A stretch of DNA of 64,000 nucleotides from Pseudoalteromonas sp. (lineage in GTDB: Bacteria > Pseudomonadota > Gammaproteobacteria > Enterobacterales > Alteromonadaceae), in the NCBI RefSeq assembly GCF_018402495.1, contig NZ_JAGYIU010000005.1:62001-126000 (forward strand). Reading direction: 5' to 3'. Made by a program: the position numbers and the translations under genes. Below are positions 58,411 to 64,000 of this stretch, piece after piece. How positions within the stretch are numbered: the stretch's first letter is position 1; each line of letters begins with the position of its first letter. The notes under the pieces are model-generated. The model made no database searches and was not told where the DNA came from. It saw only the letters and a list, made by a program, of their open reading frames with translations.

Positions 58411-59157
58411 ATGACAAAAGCCGTTGCGATTTACCTCTGCTGGTTTATGCTCAATAGCATGAATAAATATATCCATTGCAGTAGTGGCCTGATCAGCCAA
58501 CATTTTATTGAGCATAGTTCATCGCTAGGCCAGTTACTTTATTGGCATAATCAGCATGGTGAGCACATACAAGTAAGAGAGTATCAACAACTTCGCTGGC
58601 TACTCATAAATAACACGTTACAGTCTGTTATTTTAACAGCGCATCCACATGCATTGCTGTTTCCGCACCTTGCTTATTTAGCAACGGTTTGGCAACAGCT
58701 ACCTGCACCTAAAAAAGTACTCGAACTGGGGTTAGGTGGCGGTGCCATTCGTAATTACTTATTAGCGCAGTATCCTCAAGTGCAGGTTACTTCAGTAGAG
58801 AAAAGTCCCTATATTATTAACTGTTATCAACAATTTTTTTCACCTAGTGAACAACAACAGATTCATTGCGAGGATGCGCAAACAATTTTAAAATCAGCAG
58901 AGCATATGGACTGGGTCATTTTAGATTTATTTAGTGAATTAGACGCCCCGCGATTTTTATTTGATTCATGCTTTTATCAAACAATTTATGATGCACTTGA
59001 TCAACAGGGCGTCTTATTTATCAACTTTTTATCGCAGCACTCATCACAACTCACTCAGTTACAACATGTACTACTGACTGTATTTGGGAAGGCTATTAGT
59101 ATTCAAAAAATTACCGGCTTTGTTAATCATATTGTGATTGTAAAAAAAGCACGTTAA
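58411..59157 (+). CDS. Spermidine-synthase-like methyltransferase-fold protein
   Basis: 248 aa, Rossmann fold with [16 protein letters not shown] near residue 110, then [11 protein letters not shown], an aspartate-containing CEDAQTIL and WVILDLFSE. This is the order seen in spermidine synthase-type proteins, but the N-terminal beta domain is reduced and the polyamine-site sequences are not obvious, so activity is uncertain. The start is unclear: Met1, Met13 and Met17 all lack good ribosome sites; MNKYIHC (58459) looks most natural. The end overlaps the convergent dtd by 4 nt. Confidence 0.65.
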   Translation: MTKAVAIYLCWFMLNSMNKYIHCSSGLISQHFIEHSSSLGQLLYWHNQHGEHIQVREYQQLRWLLINNTLQSVILTAHPHALLFPHLAYLATVWQQLPAPKKVLELGLGGGAIRNYLLAQYPQVQVTSVEKSPYIINCYQQFFSPSEQQQIHCEDAQTILKSAEHMDWVILDLFSELDAPRFLFDSCFYQTIYDALDQQGVLFINFLSQHSSQLTQLQHVLLTVFGKAISIQKITGFVNHIVIVKKAR

Positions 59158-59591
59158 GCGGTTAAATTAAAGGTAACCGGCCCATCGTTACATAAACTCA
59201 CCTGCATATCGGCTGCAAATTCACCGGTCGCGACCTTAATACCGAGTAATTTAGCCTGCTCTACAAAGTAATTATATAGCGCTTGCGCTTGGTCGGGTGT
59301 AGCTGCCGATGAAAAGCTAGGCCGCATGCCTTTTTTTGTATTGGCTGCGAGCGTAAATTGCGATACGACTAACAGTTCGCCTTGTATGTCTTTAAGGCTG
59401 AGATTCATTTTATCGTTTTCGTCATTAAAAATGCGGTAATTGGTGACTTTGTGTAATAGTTTATCAGCGCTGCTTTCATCATCTTCTTTTTCCACCCCCA
59501 GCAATAATACAATGCCTTGTTTAATTTCACCGACAAGCTGTTGGTCTATCACCACGTTAGCGTGTGTTACTCGTTGAATTAATCCCTGCAT
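59154..59591 (-). CDS. dtd: D-aminoacyl-tRNA deacylase
   Basis: Hydrolyses D-amino acids from tRNA, and glycine from tRNA-Ala. 145 aa. It opens [16 protein letters not shown] and has the [17 protein letters not shown] active-site motif and the C-terminal NDGPVTF carrying the Gly-Pro specificity loop. It begins directly at the end of yihY, with no gap. Confidence 0.96.
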   Translation of the reverse strand: MQGLIQRVTHANVVIDQQLVGEIKQGIVLLLGVEKEDDESSADKLLHKVTNYRIFNDENDKMNLSLKDIQGELLVVSQFTLAANTKKGMRPSFSSAATPDQAQALYNYFVEQAKLLGIKVATGEFAADMQVSLCNDGPVTFNLTA

Positions 59592-60473
59592 TTAATCTGT
59601 ATCCTCTACTTGTTGATCTTTTTTATTGTAATGCTGCATGTTAATACACACGGTGAATTCAGCGCCTAGTAGCACCACGACCCACGACAAGTAAACCCAT
59701 ACAAACAAAATGGGAATGGTTGCTACCGCACCATAAATCACTTCGTATGATGGAAAATGGCTAATGTACAAAGCAAAGCCTTTTTTGGTTAGCTCAAATA
59801 ACATGGCAGCAAATAGCGCACCGGGAACGGCCGCCTTAAACGAAACGCGAGTATTAGGCACCAAGGTGTAAAGCATAATAAAACCGGCCATAGAGATAGC
59901 GTACGGTAGTAGCTTTAATAAGAAACCACTGAATCCTGGGATCCCTTGATCGGCAAACGATACCAACGACACAATATATGAAGTTACACCGATACTGGCG
60001 CCCAGTAATACCGGCCCTAAGCTGAGTACCATCCAATATACGGCAAACGATATCATCATCGGGCGCTTTTTCTTAACTCGCCAAATACGATTTAGCGTGG
60101 CGTCTACATTGCGGATCAATAACAAGGCAATGGCTGCTAAAAAGCCAATACCTACTGCCGTCATTTGATTCGCGTTACTGGCAAACGAGCTAATATGCTC
60201 TTTAATAACACCAGAAGAGGTGGGCACGAAATTAGTAAACAAAAAGCTCTCAATGGCTAAGCGGGTCGACTCAAACCCTGGAAAAGCAGAAAATATTGCT
60301 ACACCAACCGCTATCAAAGGAACCAACGATAACAAGGTAACGTACGCTAAATACCCTGCATTAATGGTTATTTGATCGTCTACACAGCGATTGAAATATT
60401 GCATCCACCAGCCTGGTTGCAGTTTTAAAAACGCCTTAGCTTGCTGTTTATAATGGGAGAGCTTATCATTCAT
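59592..60473 (-). CDS. yihY: YihY/UPF0761 family inner membrane protein
   Basis: BrkB-like membrane protein of unknown function (once mis-assigned as RNase BN), with about six membrane segments. It matches E. coli YihY through ITINAGYLAYVTLLSLVPLIAV and SFAVYWMVLSLGPVLLGASI. The track start lies 90 codons too early and overlaps the divergent DUF2959 gene; I use MNDKLSHYKQQ (ATG 60473), giving 293 aa. Linked to dtd in one unit, as in E. coli. Confidence 0.88.
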   Translation of the reverse strand: MNDKLSHYKQQAKAFLKLQPGWWMQYFNRCVDDQITINAGYLAYVTLLSLVPLIAVGVAIFSAFPGFESTRLAIESFLFTNFVPTSSGVIKEHISSFASNANQMTAVGIGFLAAIALLLIRNVDATLNRIWRVKKKRPMMISFAVYWMVLSLGPVLLGASIGVTSYIVSLVSFADQGIPGFSGFLLKLLPYAISMAGFIMLYTLVPNTRVSFKAAVPGALFAAMLFELTKKGFALYISHFPSYEVIYGAVATIPILFVWVYLSWVVVLLGAEFTVCINMQHYNKKDQQVEDTD

Positions 60474-60559
60474 ACAATTAACTTTGTTGGTGAGCTTTTG
60501 ATTATAATAACAATCAAGGCCATAATTTACAGCATTAACACTCGTAAATAGGAATTCAG

Positions 60560-61216
60560 ATGAAAAAACAAACATTTTTAGGGACAACCATACTTGCGTT
60601 AATGCTGATGCTCTCTGGTTGTCAGTCTGCTTATTACTCGGCAATGGAAAAAGTAGGTGTGCATAAGCGTGATATTTTGATTGACCGCGTTGAAGAAACA
60701 AAAGACTCACAGCAAGAATCTCAACAAGAATTTCAATCAGCACTGGAACGTTTAACTACACTCATTAATTTTGATGGCGGTGAGCTACAAGATGCCTACA
60801 ACCAACTTAATGATGATTATGAATCAAGTTTACAAGCTGCAAATGAAGTATCAAACAATATCAATAAAGTAGAGGATGTTGCCAATGCTCTTTTTGATGA
60901 ATGGCGAGATGAGCTAGAGCAATACAAAAGCACCTCATTAAAGCGTGAGAGCAATAAAAAGTTACTCTCAACTGAGCGCCAATTTAATCAGTTACTTCGC
61001 TCAATGCGCAGTGCCGAGAGTAAAATGGAGCCCGTGCTTTCATCTTTAAAAGATAACGTACTTTACTTAAAACATAACTTAAACGCACAAGCTGTAGCTG
61101 CTATAAAGGGTGAGTTTACTAACTTAAAGCGCGATATTCAGTTACTCATGAATGACATGAATAAGTCGATTGAAGACTCAAATAAATTTATTGAGCAAAT
61201 GAATAATGCAGGGTGA
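60560..61216 (+). CDS. DUF2959 lipoprotein
   Basis: 218 aa. The N-terminus MKKQTFLGTTILALMLMLSGC is a lipoprotein signal with a lipobox (LSGC, Cys 21). The rest is helical and heptad-rich (ESQQEFQSALERLTTL...), with YYSAMEKVGVHKRDIL as in DUF2959 proteins. Probably a periplasmic coiled-coil protein anchored to a membrane. Function unknown. AGGAATTC lies 8 nt before the ATG. A 7-bp repeat starts 2 nt after its stop. Confidence 0.82.
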   Translation: MKKQTFLGTTILALMLMLSGCQSAYYSAMEKVGVHKRDILIDRVEETKDSQQESQQEFQSALERLTTLINFDGGELQDAYNQLNDDYESSLQAANEVSNNINKVEDVANALFDEWRDELEQYKSTSLKRESNKKLLSTERQFNQLLRSMRSAESKMEPVLSSLKDNVLYLKHNLNAQAVAAIKGEFTNLKRDIQLLMNDMNKSIEDSNKFIEQMNNAG

Positions 61217-61218
61217 AA

Positions 61219-61241
61219 CTAGGTTCTAGGTTCTAGGTTCT
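61219..61241 (+). repeat. Heptanucleotide repeat, CTAGGTT x3
   Basis: Three exact copies of CTAGGTT plus CT, starting 2 nt after the TGA of the DUF2959 gene and just ahead of its terminator. Same unit length and the same distance from the stop as the array at 43080. Confidence 0.9.
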
Positions 61242-61251
61242 CAAAGTGTTT

Positions 61252-61278
61252 AGCCCATTCATTATAATGGGCTTTTTG
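61252..61278 (+). terminator. Terminator of the DUF2959 gene
   Basis: AGCCCATT / AATGGGCT, an 8-bp stem with a 6-nt loop followed by TTTTG. Confidence 0.88.
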
Positions 61279-61362
61279 TTATATTTTGTTACTTTTTTAG
61301 TGTTTTTAAATCGGTTGTTTTTGGTACACTTTTATCAGGATACCATTATAAAAATAATAAAA

Positions 61363-62454
61363 ATGAAAATACATACACTCAGTTTAATCATCACCTCCAG
61401 TTTACTTATTGCATGTAGCACTGCAAATAATGTAGAGGTTATTGCAGGCGCTGATACCGTAATTCCGCTTCATCAACAAGGTGCGCGCATTGGCCGCTAC
61501 TACAACCTTTATCCAGGGAAAAAAAGCTACCCTATTAGTTGTGAAAGCGATTGCTACCCAGCTCACGCAGATCTGAATTGCAAAACTGAAGGTGAGCAAT
61601 GCCAGTATCAGGGTGAGCAGCCAACCCCAAAACTAAACACCAATTACACCATACGCTGGCTTGGCCATGCAGGATTTATGATCAGCACCCCAAAGGGGCA
61701 GCAAGTAATGTTTGATCCTGTAAAAGAGCAATTCGATTCGCCAGTCGCACTTGCCTTTAAACTCGCAGGTGGTATTTATCGTAAGCCAGGAGCTTGGCCA
61801 AACAAGTACGAACTCGAAAGTATTGATGCGGTCATGTATTCTCACCTTCATTACGATCACTTTAATAAAACAGATATAGAAGAAATAGGCAGCAAACCAC
61901 GCTACTTAACACCACTAGGCATGGCCGACAACTTTCCTGCAGGCGGGTTTAATATTAGTGAAATGGCGTGGTATGCAAAAACTAAAATTGATGATTTAAC
62001 CATTCATGCGCTACCTGCGCACCACTTTAGTAGTCGTGTGTTAGTCCCCTTTATTTACGAAGACAACGACAAAGATTTATGGAACGGGTGGTTACTTGAG
62101 CAAAATGGCAGCACTTTATTTTTTGCAGGTGACACCGGCTATTCAAAACACTTTAGTGATATACAGCAAAAATATGGTGATATAGATATATGCCTAATAC
62201 CAATTGCCTCTTATTACAGCGAAGAAAGCCCTAACTGGTACCGTTACGTACATACCACTCCAGAGGATGCCTTAACCGCAGCACAAGCGCTAAACTGTAA
62301 AATCATGATACCGTGGGGCTATGGTAACGCTAGTTGGAAAATGGGCGATCACTCAAGTCATTCAGCATTGCTGCGGTTATTGCATATGCACAATAAAATG
62401 GACTCACAAATACCGCTGTATATTTTAAATGAAGGAGAAAGTGTCTTGCTATAA
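61363..62454 (+). CDS. Metallo-beta-lactamase-fold lipoprotein
   Basis: The track start (61246) lies within the previous terminator, so I use MKIHTLSLIITSSLLIAC (ATG 61363), a lipoprotein signal with lipobox LIAC. 363 aa. The metal site is MYSHLHYDHFN (HxHxDH), then ALPAHHFSSR and FFAGDTGYSKHF, as in UlaG/NAPE-PLD-like hydrolases. An N-terminal four-Cys cluster (CESDC...CKTEGEQC) is unusual. Possible phospholipase or lactonase at a membrane surface; not established. Confidence 0.85.
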   Translation: MKIHTLSLIITSSLLIACSTANNVEVIAGADTVIPLHQQGARIGRYYNLYPGKKSYPISCESDCYPAHADLNCKTEGEQCQYQGEQPTPKLNTNYTIRWLGHAGFMISTPKGQQVMFDPVKEQFDSPVALAFKLAGGIYRKPGAWPNKYELESIDAVMYSHLHYDHFNKTDIEEIGSKPRYLTPLGMADNFPAGGFNISEMAWYAKTKIDDLTIHALPAHHFSSRVLVPFIYEDNDKDLWNGWLLEQNGSTLFFAGDTGYSKHFSDIQQKYGDIDICLIPIASYYSEESPNWYRYVHTTPEDALTAAQALNCKIMIPWGYGNASWKMGDHSSHSALLRLLHMHNKMDSQIPLYILNEGESVLL

Positions 62455-62472
62455 AGTGGCACTTAGGTACTC

Positions 62473-62712
62473 ATGCGCTTGCTCTTGAGCCTTGCATTTA
62501 TCATCATAGTAGGAGCAATTTATTGGCACAAATAACCTACTAAAAAACAAATTAGTCGTTTTATACTCGCCTACTGCGATAACGATGTCAGCAAAGTACA
62601 TAAACACTTTATGTGCTCGCACGAAGTACAGCCCGTTAACGGCAGTCGCAACCTAGACCATATTGACATCAGTGTATTTGACCTAATCACTCTGCTGCTA
62701 AAAAGTAAGTAA
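62473..62712 (+). pseudogene. Small gene interrupted by one in-frame TAA
   Basis: An ATG 19 nt after the MBL gene, with TAGG 6 nt upstream, encodes MRLLLSLAFIIIVGAIYWHK (a signal anchor or signal peptide), then TAA (62533-62535). The same frame continues without a stop for 58 more codons (PTKKQISRFILAYCDNDVSK...LITLLLKSK) to a second TAA. The downstream part reads like real protein with two Cys. Either a nonsense mutation or readthrough. Probably co-transcribed with the MBL gene. Family not recognised. Confidence 0.55.
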
Positions 62713-62734
62713 CTTCCAATAAGGTAATTGAAAA

Positions 62735-62767
62735 CGTAGGTTGGGTAGAGCGAAGCGAAACCCAACG
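62735..62767. repeat. Dispersed palindromic repeat, third copy
   Basis: GTAGGTTGGGTAGAGCGAAG followed by CGAAACCCAACG: GTTGGGT pairs with ACCCAAC. It is the same element as at 25783 and 25879, almost identical in sequence to the second. Confidence 0.8.
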
Positions 62768-63020
62768 AAAAAATACCCTACCAACAAACTCAACAGCTTT
62801 GCATTATCAGCTGCTTCCCCCCTCCCTCATTGACTTCTCATTCTCTTTGAGAAAAGATTTTTTAAGTGGATTATTCACAAAGAGGCTAAGAGACGCTGCG
62901 CTTTTAGAGGGAAAATATTATGTTTAATGGTTTATAAAATCTAGCGGCTTTCACCTATAACACCAAGCTACACTGCTTTGATCTGACAGCTGACGACTTA
63001 AGCTCATATTTTCATCCACA
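62768..63020. other. Gene-free stretch before typA terminator
   Basis: About 250 nt downstream of the palindromic repeat. It holds CACAAAGAGGCTAAGAGACGC (62877-62897), similar to the repeat scrap at 26030, and TCTGACAGCTGACGAC, a loose heptamer motif. No open reading frame or clear signal is seen. Confidence 0.4.
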
Positions 63021-63056
63021 AAAAAGCCGCTGTATTTTATAATACAGCGGCTTTTT
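63021..63056. terminator. Terminator of typA
   Basis: AAAAAGCCGCTGTATT / AATACAGCGGCTTTTT, a 16-bp perfect stem with a 4-nt loop, 30 nt past the typA stop. Confidence 0.93.
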
Positions 63057-63086
63057 ATAAGCTTTAACTTTAATAAAGTTTAAGCT

Positions 63087-64000
63087 TTATTTTGCAGCAC
63101 GACCCGCACGCTTACGTTCACTCTCAGTTAAGTGGCGCTTACGAATACGAATGTTCTCAGGAGTAACTTCCACTAACTCATCATCAGCAATAAACTCAAG
63201 CGCTTGCTCAAGTGTATAGTTTAGTGGTGGTGTAAGTGTTTGTGCTTCATCTGTACCTGATGCACGAACGTTAGTAAGTTGCTTACCTTTAAGCGCATTA
63301 ACTGTCAGGTCGTTATCACGGCTATGAATACCAATAACCATACCTTCGTAAACTTCAACACCGTGACCGATGAATAAACGGCCGCGCTCTTGTAAGTTAA
63401 ATAATGCGTTAGTCAGTGCTTTACCTGTTGCGTTTGCAATCATTACGCCGTTCTTACGAACACCTAACTCGCCACCTTTGTGTGGACCGTAGTGATCGAA
63501 TGAATGGTATAGTAAACCAGAACCCGAGGTTAACGTCATGAACTCAGTTTGGAAACCGATTAAGCCACGACTTGGGATCATAAAGTCCATACGCATACGG
63601 CCTTTACCATCTGGTGACATATCAGTAAGCTCACCTTTACGAAGACCAATTTGCTCCATAATAGAACCTTGGTGCTCTTCTTGACAGTCAATTGTTAGTG
63701 TTTCATACGGTTCTTCTAACACACCATCAACGGTACGTAAAATTACTTCTGGACGAGATACTGCTAACTCGTAACCTTCACGACGCATGTTTTCAATTAA
63801 GATACCTAGGTGTAATTCACCACGACCCGATACACGGAAGCTATCTGGGTTATCTGTATCTGCAACACGAAGTGCGACGTTGTGTACTAACTCTTTGTCT
63901 AAACGCTCACGGATATTACGTGATGTTACAAACTTACCTTCTTTACCACAAAACGGAGAGTTATTTACAGAGAACGTCATCGTTACTGTAGGCTCATCAA
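63087..64000 (-). CDS. typA: GTP-binding protein TypA/BipA (C-terminal part, partial)
   Basis: Ribosome-associated translational GTPase involved in stress and cold adaptation. Only about the last 304 residues are inside the window; the frame runs off the end (codons for DEPTVTMTFSVNNSPF are still coding), so the track's Met is not the start. It has SGRGELHLGILIENMRREGYEL (domain V), then SRGLIGFQTEFMTLT and the specific C-terminal domain with RERLDK upstream and VTPENIRIRKRHL at the end. Confidence 0.96.
   Translation of the reverse strand, partial: DEPTVTMTFSVNNSPFCGKEGKFVTSRNIRERLDKELVHNVALRVADTDNPDSFRVSGRGELHLGILIENMRREGYELAVSRPEVILRTVDGVLEEPYETLTIDCQEEHQGSIMEQIGLRKGELTDMSPDGKGRMRMDFMIPSRGLIGFQTEFMTLTSGSGLLYHSFDHYGPHKGGELGVRKNGVMIANATGKALTNALFNLQERGRLFIGHGVEVYEGMVIGIHSRDNDLTVNALKGKQLTNVRASGTDEAQTLTPPLNYTLEQALEFIADDELVEVTPENIRIRKRHLTESERKRAGRAAK

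Noticed and set aside
60474-60743. 90-codon N-terminal extension of YihY in the ORF track
   Set aside because: It overlaps the divergent DUF2959 gene and its leader and has no counterpart in YihY proteins.
61246-61362. Track start of the MBL protein with an extra hydrophobic N-terminus
   Set aside because: The extension lies inside the DUF2959 terminator and its T-rich tail; the lipoprotein signal starts at 61363.
62571-62765. 64-aa minus-strand ORF
   Set aside because: It lies antisense to the interrupted small gene and runs through the palindromic repeat; the plus-strand frame is better supported.

Overview
The window looks like a chromosomal segment of a marine gammaproteobacterium of the order Alteromonadales, most likely Pseudoalteromonas or a close relative. 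This rests on the AT-rich DNA, the close match of housekeeping proteins to E. coli and Vibrio/Shewanella types, the fused rpoBC-rpsL-rpsG-fusA-tuf order, family-restricted proteins that I recall as DUF3802 and DUF2959, and a lysine riboswitch. No database could be searched; names come from recognising motifs and remembered family sequences.

Layout. 1-165 is the left end of an IS66-like element carrying a frameshifted TnpA start. It abuts a decayed scrap of a tuf 3' end (166-218). 294-17147, all on the minus strand, is the transcription/translation core: tRNA-Trp, secE, nusG, rplK, rplA, rplJ, rplL, rpoB, rpoC, rpsL, rpsG, fusA, tuf. It is broken up by a nusG/rplK terminator, an L10 promoter and leader, a hairpin-rich rplL-rpoB attenuator region, and an rpoC terminator overlapped by the str promoter. 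17313-18549 holds deoC with an overlapping unknown gene. 18815-25769 (plus) is a sulfate assimilation operon: cysG, cysD, cysN, an SLC13-type permease with two TrkA-C domains, cysC, cysQ. 25770-26372 is a repeat patch with a 96-bp duplication, palindromes and a 7-bp array.

26373-45103 is a mixture: an alpha/beta hydrolase, a serine transporter, an M24 peptidase, speD, an OsmC-like protein, the arginine succinyltransferase (AST) genes astC-astA-astD with an HDOD protein and pabA upstream, glpK-glpD, a thioesterase, a prolyl-hydroxylase-like oxygenase, and a paired aminotransferase-fold enzyme plus 2OG-Fe dioxygenase. 45305-51660 (minus) carries acnB, an OmpA porin, selO and a Tag-like DNA glycosylase.

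51760-56210 is the most distinctive unit. A lysine riboswitch precedes dapA, a short dapD, a fold-III PLP decarboxylase and an M14-type desuccinylase. This reads as a lysine-repressed biosynthetic cassette in which an AstE-like enzyme stands where DapE would be expected. 56312-64000 carries outer-membrane phospholipase A, a GNAT-thioesterase fusion, a spermidine-synthase-like protein, dtd-yihY, a DUF2959 lipoprotein, a metallo-beta-lactamase-fold lipoprotein followed by a small gene interrupted by one in-frame stop, and the truncated end of typA.

Several track starts were moved downstream on ribosome-site or homology grounds (sdaC, speD, yihY, pldA, the MBL lipoprotein). Three loci carry tandem 7-bp repeats, two of them starting 2 nt after a stop codon.
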